From contig NZ_BJZQ01000001.1 of NCBI RefSeq assembly GCF_007992115.1, positions 434,001 to 498,000 of the forward strand: a stretch of DNA of 64,000 nucleotides, in the 5' to 3' direction. The stretch comes from Aeromicrobium flavum. GTDB lineage: Bacteria; Actinomycetota; Actinomycetes; Propionibacteriales; Nocardioidaceae. A model generated the notes under the pieces. The model saw only the letters and a program-made list of their open reading frames with translations, searched no databases and was not told where the DNA came from. Below are positions 54,597-62,944 of this stretch, one piece after another. The number at the start of each line of letters is the position of its first letter. Position 1 is the first letter of the stretch. Position numbers and translations under genes: made by a program.

Positions 54597-56240
54597 ATGG
54601 ACGAGCCTTCAGATGAGTATCGACAGCTGTTCAAGGCCCTGTCCCAAAAGACGAGCAACGCGGATAGCGATCCCACGTCGGTTTTTCGCGAATCCATCGA
54701 GTTCGTTCGGGAGATCGAATCGATGTCGCAACTTGATCCGCTCGAACGTAGTTACCTCACGTTCTCAGCGTCTTCGATTGCCATCAATGCTGCCTCCGAT
54801 CTTCAAGATCAGGATCTCTTGACGATAGGCCTGGACTTGGCCGAGAGAGCCTTGGAACTGGCGGACGCGGACACTGCCTTCCAAAAGCAGTGTCAATACA
54901 ACGTGGCCAATGCAATCGTTGAGAGAGCGTCGCTCTCGCTTCCCCGCGGCCCAGGCGCACGAGAGGATTGGGAACCGCAACTCATACTGAGTCGAAGGTC
55001 GCAAGCTGCACTGCTTCGTCGTGCGCGAAGGTTGTTGTACCTCATTGCGATCTCCGATCGATCCGATCCACATACGAAGTCCGCCGCGGCCTTCAATCCT
55101 GCGAACGAGCTCGATCACAGCGGGCGCTGGTCTGAGGCTTTCGACTTCTACCTGCGCTCGCTCGAGGCTGATCCGACGAACGGCAACGCCGCGGGGAATC
55201 TCGCCTCGATGCTGCAGCACCGACTCGGGCGTGGGGTCGGACAGCTCGGGCACCTCGGTGCGGTGTATGACAAGTACGTTCGAATGGCTAAGCAGCTCAG
55301 TTCGGGAACCATTGAGTTTGCCTCTGCTGATGTGGCGGATCGGTGGGCGTCGCTTCAAGAGACGGGCAGCTTGGGTCATACCGATCATGGAATGCACCTA
55401 GACGACCCATACCGCGAATGGGTTGCTCAACATCGGCTAGCGTTGTCACCTGCCGTGGAGGGTCTCGGAACGGAGGCCGACCAGTGGGACACTGCCGTAG
55501 TTGATCGCCTGTTCACGACCGATCCAAGCCCCGACGTTCCAGAGATTCTTCGACAGTTGAACGTTCTAAAAGCGGACTTCATCGTCGCCCGTGAACTCGC
55601 CTATTCTTCGATCTCAGAGATTGCGGACGTCTTCATCGAGCAACTCCCGTCCGACTCCGGTCACTACGTCGACACACTCGACATGTCGCTTTTCGGTACG
55701 AAGTACTCGCGGCTGCTACTTGCGCACCGAGCGGCTCTCGACGTCCTCGACAAGACAGCGGTCGTCGCTAACGAACATTTCGGGGTCGACGATAAACCTT
55801 CGGCAGTGACCTTCAGATCGTTCTGGCACGAGAAATCAGGCGATCTTCGAACGAGCCTCGTTAAGAGCGACGGATACGCGTTCCCCGTACACGCACTCGA
55901 CGAGTTGGCGTCAGATATCAGCAAGGACGGCATGTACGCGGAAGCACAAAGCCTCCGCAATGCCGGTACTCACCGAATAGTGCATGCAACGCTCGGCACC
56001 GCTTCAGGCGCGACGCAGAGGTCAACGAGTTCGATGGACCTCCTCGATCTGATCGAATCTTCGGTACAAGCACTCCAACTGACTCGAGCTGCCTACCTGT
56101 ACCTTGTCGACCTCGTGGACGAATGGAATCGAGAAGAAGACCATCCGGGACTGCATGGCCGCCTGGACACTGCGACCTACTCGCCTCCCTCGTTCAGGAA
56201 CGATGAGGCGACTCCCTCCGCGGATGACGGTCCCGTCTGA
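54597..56240 (+). CDS. LA2681-type HEPN protein (predicted RNase)
   Basis: The 547-residue protein has an N-terminal alpha-solenoid (TPR-like) region (about 1-250), including ANELDHSGRWSEAFDFYLRSLEADPTNGNAAGNLA. A C-terminal LA2681-like HEPN domain follows (about 350-520). SLFGTKYSRLLLAHRAALDVLDKTAVVANEHF is characteristic of that family. The catalytic RxxxxH motif is intact at 454-459 (RNAGTH, followed by RIVH). HEPN domains of this kind are metal-independent RNases used in toxin-antitoxin and abortive-infection systems. No adjacent antitoxin is recognised, so the trigger is unknown. Confidence 0.72.
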   Translation: MDEPSDEYRQLFKALSQKTSNADSDPTSVFRESIEFVREIESMSQLDPLERSYLTFSASSIAINAASDLQDQDLLTIGLDLAERALELADADTAFQKQCQYNVANAIVERASLSLPRGPGAREDWEPQLILSRRSQAALLRRARRLLYLIAISDRSDPHTKSAAAFNPANELDHSGRWSEAFDFYLRSLEADPTNGNAAGNLASMLQHRLGRGVGQLGHLGAVYDKYVRMAKQLSSGTIEFASADVADRWASLQETGSLGHTDHGMHLDDPYREWVAQHRLALSPAVEGLGTEADQWDTAVVDRLFTTDPSPDVPEILRQLNVLKADFIVARELAYSSISEIADVFIEQLPSDSGHYVDTLDMSLFGTKYSRLLLAHRAALDVLDKTAVVANEHFGVDDKPSAVTFRSFWHEKSGDLRTSLVKSDGYAFPVHALDELASDISKDGMYAEAQSLRNAGTHRIVHATLGTASGATQRSTSSMDLLDLIESSVQALQLTRAAYLYLVDLVDEWNREEDHPGLHGRLDTATYSPPSFRNDEATPSADDGPV

Positions 56241-56381
56241 TTCAGAGTCCTGGTCCGGGCAGACATGCGGCGGTGAGGTGACAAGGGTCGCGGAGGCCTG
56301 ATAGCTGGACTCTGTCGCGCACGTTCATCCGGTACCTGCAGGCCGACCGCGGCCGGCGTCAATCTGGGCGGAATGACGCAT

Positions 56382-57290
56382 TCAGTGCGGGAGGAACTCG
56401 CCGTGCCATGGCGGGTCCGCACCGGGTCGCGACACCGTGATCGCTGCGGCACTGACGGCTGCCTGGCCGAGCCTACGTAGGTCGTCGGCGCTGAACGAGC
56501 TTCGGTTCACCCAGTCGTGGCGGAGCAACTCGGCAAGGAGCGTGCCCATCCAGGTGTCGCCGGCGCCGATGGTGTCGGCGACCTTGACCTGCGGCACCCG
56601 CACCTCGACGTGCTGGTCGGTGGACGTCAGGAGAGCCGACTCGCCGCCGCGCGTGAGGGCGGTGATCGCGGGGCCAGAGCCCGCAAGCTCACGAAGCACC
56701 GAGAACACGTCGCTGTCTTCGTCCGCGAGCACCTCGGCGTCCTCGTCGCTCAGCTTCACGAAACGGCTCACGGACGCCAGGTCGAAGACCTGCCGGCGCA
56801 GGACGTCCGCCGATGGGGCGAGTGCAGGACGGATGTTTGGGTCGAAGCCGACCGGTACGCCCTGTGCATGAGCACGTCGCACGAACTCGGCGACCGTGTC
56901 CGCGCCGGGCGCCATCCAGGCGCCGATCGAGCCCACGTGGACGAGGTCGAATCCGGACGGGTCGGGAAGCTGCTCGGGGTCCCACCGGAGATCGAACTCG
57001 TAGGTGGCTGCACCGCGGGCGTCGAGCGCCGCGGTGGCAGACGCGGTCGGCGCCGGCGGCCCGACGTTCACCAGCGTCACGCCGCTCGCATCGAGGTGGG
57101 CGCGGATCAGGTCACCGAAGCGGTCGTCGCCCACCTGGGTGGCCAGCGTCGTGTCGATGCCCTGACGGGCCATGGTCACCGCGACGTTGAGGGGCGAGCC
57201 GCCGGGGTGCTCGGCGACGGTGCCGTCGGGCTTGCGGGTGACGTCCACGAGCGCCTCGCCGACGACGAGTGCGCGCGGAATGACGTTCAT
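56382..57290 (-). CDS. PfkB-family carbohydrate kinase
   Basis: The 302-residue ribokinase-fold enzyme has ALVVGEALVDVTRKPDG at the N-terminus, the sugar-binding GGSPLNVAVTMARQG and the C-terminal signature VADTIGAGDTWMGTLLAELL with the catalytic Asp. It resembles fructokinases, but the sugar is not certain. GGAGGAGGA lies close upstream of the ATG. It is the first high-GC core gene right of the island. Confidence 0.88.
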   Translation of the reverse strand: MNVIPRALVVGEALVDVTRKPDGTVAEHPGGSPLNVAVTMARQGIDTTLATQVGDDRFGDLIRAHLDASGVTLVNVGPPAPTASATAALDARGAATYEFDLRWDPEQLPDPSGFDLVHVGSIGAWMAPGADTVAEFVRRAHAQGVPVGFDPNIRPALAPSADVLRRQVFDLASVSRFVKLSDEDAEVLADEDSDVFSVLRELAGSGPAITALTRGGESALLTSTDQHVEVRVPQVKVADTIGAGDTWMGTLLAELLRHDWVNRSSFSADDLRRLGQAAVSAAAITVSRPGADPPWHGEFLPH

Positions 57291-57315
57291 GGGACACCAT
57301 CCTCCTCCACGCCGC

Positions 57316-57321
57316 TAGCCT
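57316..57321 (+). promoter_or_regulatory. Leaderless-type -10 element (gene at 57328)
   Basis: TAGCCT lies 6 bases before the ATG at 57328. Confidence 0.5.
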
Positions 57322-57327
57322 CCTGCC

Positions 57328-58269
57328 ATGACTGAGGCGCTCCAGGGGCTGACGGAACTCGCACGACTCGAGACCGAGCGTGACGGCCTGCAGCTGCAAC
57401 TGGCGGCAGCCAACGATCAACTGGCCGACGCGGAGCGCCGCCATCAGGACGCGGTGGCCAAGCTCGAGACCGAGACGGCAGACGTCGAGAAGCTCGAGTC
57501 GTACTCGATGACCCGCATCCTGGCCGGATTGCGCGGAACGCGGGACGTGGACCTCTCCCGCGAGCGAGCCGAGCAGCTGGCGGCCCAGTACGCCGTTGCC
57601 GAAGCAGACGGCCGGCGCCAAGCCGCGCAGCGGGAGGTCGACAACCGCACGGAGCGTCTCGCCGCCATCGGAGATCTCGAGGATCGACGCACGCGGTTGC
57701 TCGCCCAGCGTGAGCGGGAGATCGCGGCCGACCCGGCCTCGGCCACCACGCATGCTCGGCTCACGGAGATCGCCAGCCGGCAAGGCGCCCTGGCGGCGGA
57801 AACCGTGCAGTTGCAGGAGGCGGTGGAGGCTGCCGCACACGCGCGGGTGGCGCTCGCCGAGGCGTCGGCGCACCTCAGCAGCGCCGGCACCTGGGCGACC
57901 TACGACACCTTCTTCGGCGGTGGTCTCGTGGGCGACCTGGTCAAGCACAACAAGCTCGACAAGGCCGGCGAGTTGATGCGCCGAGCCGACGCGGCGCTGG
58001 CCCACCTGGGTGCCGAGCTGGCTGACGTGAACGTCGACGCCGTGGGAGAAGTCGGCATCACCGAGCTCGCTCGGGTCTTCGACATCTGGTTCGACAACAT
58101 CTTCAGCGACTACCAGGTGCGGCAACGGATCCGCGAGGCCGCCACTCGGATCGATGGTCTCCTCAGGGACGTCGACACGGTGGCGGGGGAGCTCGCCACC
58201 CGGGCGGCCGGGGTCACTGCGACGTTGGGTGGACTCGAAGCCTCACGCCGGGAGCTGCTGCTCGCGTGA
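57328..58269 (+). CDS. Conserved coiled-coil protein
   Basis: The 313-residue protein is almost entirely coiled coil (about 5-185 and 265-310). A central conserved block, TWATYDTFFGGGLVGDLVKHNKLDKA, occurs in a widespread uncharacterised bacterial family. No membrane span or catalytic motif. Function unknown; the invariant GGG-L-KH segment suggests a specific partner. It is divergent from the PfkB gene. Confidence 0.75.
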   Translation: MTEALQGLTELARLETERDGLQLQLAAANDQLADAERRHQDAVAKLETETADVEKLESYSMTRILAGLRGTRDVDLSRERAEQLAAQYAVAEADGRRQAAQREVDNRTERLAAIGDLEDRRTRLLAQREREIAADPASATTHARLTEIASRQGALAAETVQLQEAVEAAAHARVALAEASAHLSSAGTWATYDTFFGGGLVGDLVKHNKLDKAGELMRRADAALAHLGAELADVNVDAVGEVGITELARVFDIWFDNIFSDYQVRQRIREAATRIDGLLRDVDTVAGELATRAAGVTATLGGLEASRRELLLA

Positions 58270-58276
58270 CGAGGCG

Positions 58277-58711
58277 TCAGTTTCCTTCGCGCGTCATCGG
58301 CACGTGGTCGATGCCGGCCTCCATGAAGTGCGGGCCGGTGGTGACGAAGCCGAACGACGCGTACCAGTCCTCGAGGTAGGCCTGGGCGCCGAGGCGGATC
58401 TTCTGGTCGCCCCAGCGGGCGATCACCTCGCGGATCAGTTGGCCGGAGAGGCCCTTCCCGCGAGCGTCCTCGAGCGTCGCGACGCGGCCGATCTTGCGGA
58501 CGCCGTCGGAGAGGTACGTGCGCAGGTACGACTGCACGATGCCGTCGTCGTCGGTGATCCAGAGGTGGGTGCAGTCGTCGCGCAGGTCGACGCCGTCCAC
58601 GTCCGGCTCGTCGCACTTCTGCTCGACGGCGAACACGACGTCGCGGATGCGCCAGATCTCGTAGACCTCGCGGGCGCTGAGCTCGGGACCGGTGCGGGCG
58701 GTGATCGTCAC
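58277..58711 (-). CDS. ElaA-like GNAT acetyltransferase
   Basis: The 144-residue protein matches the ElaA subfamily: EVYEIWRIRDVVFAVEQKCDEPDVDGVD, the acetyl-CoA region RVATLEDARGKGLSGQLI, and AQAYLEDWYASFGFVTTG. The substrate is unknown. GTG start with TAAAGT 6 bases upstream. Convergent with the coiled-coil gene. Confidence 0.85.
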   Translation of the reverse strand: MTITARTGPELSAREVYEIWRIRDVVFAVEQKCDEPDVDGVDLRDDCTHLWITDDDGIVQSYLRTYLSDGVRKIGRVATLEDARGKGLSGQLIREVIARWGDQKIRLGAQAYLEDWYASFGFVTTGPHFMEAGIDHVPMTREGN

Positions 58712-58717
58712 GGGTCG

Positions 58718-58723
58718 ACTTTA
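58718..58723 (-). promoter_or_regulatory. Leaderless-type -10 element of the ElaA-like gene
   Basis: On the minus strand TAAAGT lies 6 bases before the GTG at 58711. Confidence 0.5.
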
Positions 58724-58745
58724 GTGAGCCATTCAACGAGCCGCT

Positions 58746-59015
58746 TCACTCGACGTCCCAGCCGGTCGCGATGGCTTCCTTGCTCAGTGAGTCACGGAGG
58801 CGGCGCAGTTCGCGGGTGACGGCCTTCAGGTCATCATTCTGTGCGCGGTTCAGACGGGAGAGGCGGCGGCCGAGGTCTGCCTGGTCATTCAGAAGTTGGT
58901 AGCCACCGAGGCGGTCGACCTCGCGGATGAGCGAGTCAGTGGGCTCACCGAAGACCGCTGCGTCGTGGTGCAGCACGTCGCTGAGCCAGTGGTCGCCTCG
59001 TGCTCCGGAAGCCAT
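58746..59015 (-). CDS. Hypothetical small protein
   Basis: The 89-residue soluble protein has an N-terminal stretch HWLSDVLHHDAAVFGEPTDSLIREVDRLGG and a C-terminal coiled coil (DLKAVTRELRRLRDSLSKEAI). No family is recognised; composition and GC match core genes. It stands between the ElaA-like gene and the repeat cluster. Confidence 0.55.
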   Translation of the reverse strand: MASGARGDHWLSDVLHHDAAVFGEPTDSLIREVDRLGGYQLLNDQADLGRRLSRLNRAQNDDLKAVTRELRRLRDSLSKEAIATGWDVE

Positions 59016-59040
59016 GGCTCAGGGTTTCATGGATGTGGAT

Positions 59041-59226
59041 GTGGTCTCGATACGCCGCTCGCTGCGCTCGCAAGCTACTCGACCAGCGGGTGCAAGTGTG
59101 GTCTCGATACGCCGCTACTCGACCAGCGGGTACACGCGTGGTCTCGATACGCTGCTATTTGACCAGCGGGTACACGCGTGGTCTCGATACGCCGCTCGCT
59201 TCGCTCGCGAGCTACTCGACCACCGG
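59041..59226. repeat. Cluster of four REP-like repeats
   Basis: Four copies begin with GTGGTCTCGATACGC. Copies 1 (59041-59090) and 4 (59178-59226) are long and carry an inner palindrome CGCTCGC...GCTCGCRAGC. Copies 2 (59098-59130) and 3 (59138-59170) lack it and read GCCGCTACTCGACCAGCGGG or a variant. All but the fourth end in GACCAGCGGG. Long copies can fold into a hairpin. The fourth copy overlaps the end of the next gene. Spacers are short and similar (7 bases), so the middle looks like tandem duplication. Confidence 0.85.
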
Positions 59227-60075
59227 AACTGCGAGCAGGTGCTCGATCGACTCGAGCAGCTTCGCGCGCAGGGGAGCGGCAGCCTCCGTGAAGCCGCGCT
59301 GTCGGCGGACGTACTCGGCCTTGCCGTCGGCGGTCTCGATGGCGATGGGCTCGTAGCCGAGGTCGCTCAGGTCGTAGGGCGAGGCCATCATGTCGACCTC
59401 ACGCACGGCGAGCGCCAGCTCGAACGTGTCCAGCACGATCGTCGACTCCACGAACGGCAGCAGCCGGAACGCGATCCGGTACAGGTCCATCGTGGCGTGG
59501 AGGCAGCCCGGCTGCTCCCACTCGAGCTGGTGCTCGCGGCCCAGCTCCTCGATGTTCAGCGGGCGCGCCTCGTCGGTGAAGAAGCGGAACGCGTCGACGT
59601 GCGTGCACGCGAGCTTGTGCGACTCGACGACCTCGTCGGTGCCGGCGGCGCCCAGGCGCAGGGGAGCAGGGTGGCGGCGGTCGTCGGCATCGCGGTAGAC
59701 CATCGCCCACTCGTGCAGGCCGAAGCAACCGGTCCGCGCCGGACGCGAGGCCGTGTTGGCGAGGAGGTCGCGCGTCCACCGCAGGCCGGGCAGGCGCTTC
59801 TCGAGTCGGCTCGGATCCGCGGTCACCGCACCGTCGACCTCGACGTACGCACCGAGCGCCGCGTGCTCCGGCGCGTCCAGCAGGCCCACGCCCAACCCCG
59901 GATGCCAGCGCTCCAGCGCACCGGGGGAGAGGTTGTAGTACTCGAACAGGAAGTCCGCGACCGGGTGCTTCTCGCCGTTCGCCCGCCTCGCGAGGTGCGG
60001 CACCGTGTACTGCTGGGCGCGCTCACGGTGCGCCTCGGCGCGAGGCAGCCAGTCGGAGCGACTCAGGGTCGGCAT
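59212..60075 (-). CDS. Conserved protein (annotated in relatives as 3-methyladenine DNA glycosylase)
   Basis: The 287-residue protein begins MPTLSRSDWLPRAEAHRERA and contains HPVADFLFEYYNLSPGALERWHPG, GCFGLHEWAMVY and QPGCLHATMDLYRIAFRLLPF. Actinobacterial homologues often carry a DNA glycosylase label, but I see no HhH or AlkA/Tag/Mpg motif, so the function is unproven. The last codons and the stop are supplied by the REP-like repeat. It overlaps the zur-like gene by 13 bases at the 5' end. Confidence 0.72.
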   Translation of the reverse strand: MPTLSRSDWLPRAEAHRERAQQYTVPHLARRANGEKHPVADFLFEYYNLSPGALERWHPGLGVGLLDAPEHAALGAYVEVDGAVTADPSRLEKRLPGLRWTRDLLANTASRPARTGCFGLHEWAMVYRDADDRRHPAPLRLGAAGTDEVVESHKLACTHVDAFRFFTDEARPLNIEELGREHQLEWEQPGCLHATMDLYRIAFRLLPFVESTIVLDTFELALAVREVDMMASPYDLSDLGYEPIAIETADGKAEYVRRQRGFTEAAAPLRAKLLESIEHLLAVPVVE

Positions 60076-60452
60076 GACGCGCAGGTGCCGAAGATCTCGA
60101 GCGTGTGCGAGATGTCGGCGAAGCCGTTCTCCTCGGCCACCCGGTCGGCCCAGCGCTCGACCGTGGGGCCCTCGACCTCGACCGTGCGCCCGCAGTCGCG
60201 GCACACCAGGTGATGGTGGTGCCCTCGGCTGCACCGCCGGTACAGCGTCTCGCCGTCGTCGGAGCGCAGCGCGTCGACCTCGTCGGCGTCCGCGAGCGCC
60301 TGCAGCGTGCGGTACACCGTCGACAGCCCCACGTTCTGGTCGCGGCTCTCCAGCAGCGCGTGGATCTGCTGGGCCGAGCGGAACCCGTCGAGGTCCTCCA
60401 TGAGCTCGGCGACGGCCCGCCGCTGCCGGGTGTTGCGGGGTGCCTCAACCAT
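60063..60452 (-). CDS. zur: Fur-family zinc regulator (Zur-like)
   Basis: The 129-residue Fur-family repressor has a winged-helix N-terminus (NTRQRRAVAELMEDLDGFRSAQQIHALL, NVGLSTVYRTLQALADADEVD) and the metal-binding dimerisation domain with RRCSRGHHHHLVCRDCGRTVEVEG and a CASC structural zinc site at the C-terminus. Its place directly after a zinc ABC importer operon, and the two boxes at that operon, make it the zinc sensor. Its start overlaps the permease stop. Confidence 0.9.
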   Translation of the reverse strand: MVEAPRNTRQRRAVAELMEDLDGFRSAQQIHALLESRDQNVGLSTVYRTLQALADADEVDALRSDDGETLYRRCSRGHHHHLVCRDCGRTVEVEGPTVERWADRVAEENGFADISHTLEIFGTCASCRP

Positions 60453-61275
60453 GGGGTGCCTCCTGACGGGTGCGCATGTGCAGGACGCCGTTCGTCACGG
60501 ATGAGACGACGAACACGGCGATGGCGATCATGACGATCGTCGGACCGGGCTGGGTGTCGATCTGGTAGCTGACCAGCAGTCCGCTGACCGCCGAGAACAA
60601 CCCGATCCCCATCGCGGCCAGGTGCGTCGACCGGAAGCTGCGGGTCAGCTGCTGCGACGCCGCCACCGGCACGACCATCAACGCCGAGACGAGCAGCAGG
60701 CCGACGGTCCGCATGGCGACGGTGACCGTCACCGCCGCGAGCACGGCGATGAGGATGCCGTAGAGGCGTACCGGGATGCCCATGACGCGCGCCTGCGCCT
60801 CGTCCTGGCACAACGCGAACAGCTGCGGGCGCAGGGCGATCGTCGCGGCCACCACCACCAGGCCCAGGACGACGACGATCGCCAGGTCGGTGCGGCTCAT
60901 CGTGATGATCGAGCCGAAGAGGAACCGGTTCAGGGTGGCCGCGTTCTCGCCGGCGAGGTTCGTCAGCAGGACACCGCCCGCGATGCCGCCGTAGAACAGC
61001 ATCGCGAGCGCCAGGTCGCCGCTGGTGCGACCGACGCTGCGCAGCACCTCGAGCAGCACCGCCCCCGCGACCGCGACGATGAGCGCGGTGGTCAGCGGCG
61101 CGACGTTGGTCAGCAGGCCGAGCGCGACACCCGTCAGGGCGACGTGGCCGAGTCCGTCACCGAGCAACGCCAGCCGACGCTGGACGACGAACGTGCCCAC
61201 TGCGGGTGCGGAGAGGCCGGTGATGATCGCGGCGATCAGCGCGTACTGCATGAAGGCGTGCGACAGGATGCTCAT
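60445..61275 (-). CDS. znuB: Zinc ABC transporter permease
   Basis: The 276-residue ABC-3 family permease has about eight spans. Conserved parts are APAVGTFVVQRRLALLGDGLGHVALTGVALGLL near the N-terminus and VGLLLVSALMVVPVAASQQLTRSF near the C-terminus. It forms the channel for zinc (or manganese) delivered by the lipoprotein below. It overlaps the ATPase gene by four bases. Confidence 0.9.
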   Translation of the reverse strand: MSILSHAFMQYALIAAIITGLSAPAVGTFVVQRRLALLGDGLGHVALTGVALGLLTNVAPLTTALIVAVAGAVLLEVLRSVGRTSGDLALAMLFYGGIAGGVLLTNLAGENAATLNRFLFGSIITMSRTDLAIVVVLGLVVVAATIALRPQLFALCQDEAQARVMGIPVRLYGILIAVLAAVTVTVAMRTVGLLLVSALMVVPVAASQQLTRSFRSTHLAAMGIGLFSAVSGLLVSYQIDTQPGPTIVMIAIAVFVVSSVTNGVLHMRTRQEAPHG

Positions 61276-62048
61276 GACTGACCTCCGAGGGGACCCTCGG
61301 CGGGCACCGGACGCGTGGTGGCCGGCTCGCTGCTGTGGGCGTGGTCGTGTGCATGGTCGTGGGTGCCCGGGCCGTGGGCCGGTCCCTCGTACTCGACGAG
61401 TCCGCCTTCCAGGTGCACGGCGCGGTCGACCAGCGGCGCCAGCGGGCCCAGCTCGTGCGCGACCATGACGATCGCCGTGCCCCGCTCCTCGAGCTCGCCC
61501 AGCAACCGGGCGAACACCTCGGCGCTGTGCGCGTCGATGCCGGCCATCGGCTCGTCCATGACGACCAGGTCGGGATTGGCGACCAGCGCGCGGGCGATGT
61601 GCGCGCGCTGCTGCTGGCCGCCGGAGAGGTGGGTGATCGGACGCTTCGCGAGGCGGGACAGGCCGACCCGGTCGATCAGCTCGGCCGCGGCGGCGCGGTC
61701 GGATCGCGTGGGCCAGCCGAACCGCGGCCGGCGCGACAGGGCGCCGCTGAGCACGACCTCGGTGACGGTGGCCGGGACGCCCGAGAACATGTCGGGACGC
61801 TGGGCCATGTAGCCGATACGGCGGCGGTCGCCGAACTGAGCCAGGGGAGTGCCGAACAGCTCGATCGATCCGCGGTGCGGGATCAACCCGACGAGCGCGC
61901 GCACGAGCGTGGACTTGCCCGAGCCGTTGGCGCCGAGGATCGTGACGAACTCGCCGGGCAGCACCCGCAGGTCGACCCCGCGTAGCACCGGAGTGCCGCC
62001 GAGGTCGACGGTGACGCCCGTGGCGTCGATGACAGGAGTGGTGGTCAC
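61272..62048 (-). CDS. znuC: Zinc ABC transporter ATP-binding protein
   Basis: The 258-residue ATPase has Walker A GANGSGKST, signature LSGGQQQRAHIARAL, Walker B LVVMDEP and switch VAHELGPL. A C-terminal His-rich tail, THDHAHDHAHSS, may bind zinc. The GTG start overlaps the binding-protein stop by four bases (GTGA). Confidence 0.9.
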   Translation of the reverse strand: MTTTPVIDATGVTVDLGGTPVLRGVDLRVLPGEFVTILGANGSGKSTLVRALVGLIPHRGSIELFGTPLAQFGDRRRIGYMAQRPDMFSGVPATVTEVVLSGALSRRPRFGWPTRSDRAAAAELIDRVGLSRLAKRPITHLSGGQQQRAHIARALVANPDLVVMDEPMAGIDAHSAEVFARLLGELEERGTAIVMVAHELGPLAPLVDRAVHLEGGLVEYEGPAHGPGTHDHAHDHAHSSEPATTRPVPAEGPLGGQS

Positions 62049-62944
62049 GAGCAGCCGTTCGCCTTCTGCAGGGCGGCGAGGTTCTGGCGCATGAGGGAAA
62101 CGTAGTCCTCGTCGGCCGTCTCGTCCGAGAGGCCCTCGATCGGGTCGAGCACGTCCGTCGTCGCGCCGGTCTCCCGGGCGACGGTCTCGGCGAGCGCCGA
62201 GGACGCGAGCTGCTCGGTGAAGACGGTCGTGATGCCCTCGCGCTTCACCAGGTCGGTGATCTCGGCCAGGGCGGCCGTGCTGGGCTCGGACTGCGGGTCG
62301 ACGCCGCTGATCGGGAGCTGGTCGAGGTCGTAGGCCGCGGCCAGGTGGCCGAACGCGGCATGCGACGTGACGAAGTCGTTGCGGTCGCACTGGGCGAGTC
62401 CGGACGTGAAGTCGGCGTCGAGCGACTCGAGCTCGGCCACGAGCTCGGCGGCGTTGGCCTCGAACACCTCGCGGAGCTCGGGGTCGGCCGTGATCAGCGC
62501 GTCGCGGACGTGGCCGGCGGCGGTCACCATGTTGGCCGGGTCGAGCCACACGTGCGGGTCCTCCTCGCCGTGGTCGTGGCCCTCGTGGTCGCCGGCCTCG
62601 ACCTCGGCAACGTCCTGTGCGAGATCGACGGTGGAGTCGTCCTCGCGGTCGGCGTCCTCGAGCGCGGCGTCGATCGCGGTCTGGAAGTCGGAGAGGTAGA
62701 CCATGACGTCGGCCTCGTTGACCTTCACGACCTGCTTGGCGGTGAGCTCGAGGTCGTGGGCCTCGGCGCCGGGGGACGTCAGCGTCGTGACGGCCACGTC
62801 GCCGCCGCCGATCCGCTCGGCCAGGAACTGCGCCGGGTAGAAGGACGCCACCACCTGGACGCGCCCGTCGTCCTCGGCATCCGCGCCGCACGCGGCCAGG
62901 GACAAGGACAGGGCGGCAGCGGTCAGCGCGGGAAGGAGCCTCAT
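62045..62944 (-). CDS. znuA: Zinc-binding lipoprotein (ZnuA-like)
   Basis: The 299-residue cluster A-I solute-binding protein has a lipoprotein signal MRLLPALTAAALSLSLAACG. It has the metal-ligand regions PGAEAHDLELTAKQV, ATSHAAFGHLAAAYDL-like SHAAFGHL and the final acidic loop. A mobile His-rich loop, DHEGHDHGEEDPHVW, is typical of zinc rather than manganese receptors. It heads the znuA-znuC-znuB-zur operon. The ATG at 62944 is preferred over one three codons upstream; one Zur box overlaps it. Confidence 0.92.
   Translation of the reverse strand: MRLLPALTAAALSLSLAACGADAEDDGRVQVVASFYPAQFLAERIGGGDVAVTTLTSPGAEAHDLELTAKQVVKVNEADVMVYLSDFQTAIDAALEDADREDDSTVDLAQDVAEVEAGDHEGHDHGEEDPHVWLDPANMVTAAGHVRDALITADPELREVFEANAAELVAELESLDADFTSGLAQCDRNDFVTSHAAFGHLAAAYDLDQLPISGVDPQSEPSTAALAEITDLVKREGITTVFTEQLASSALAETVARETGATTDVLDPIEGLSDETADEDYVSLMRQNLAALQKANGCS

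Noticed and set aside
43440-56300. Prophage
   Set aside because: No capsid, portal, terminase, tail, integrase or lysis gene was recognised, and the genes are not in long co-directional runs.
59041-59226. CRISPR array
   Set aside because: Repeats differ in length, spacers are only about 7 bases and nearly identical, and no cas gene is present; REP-like repeats fit better.
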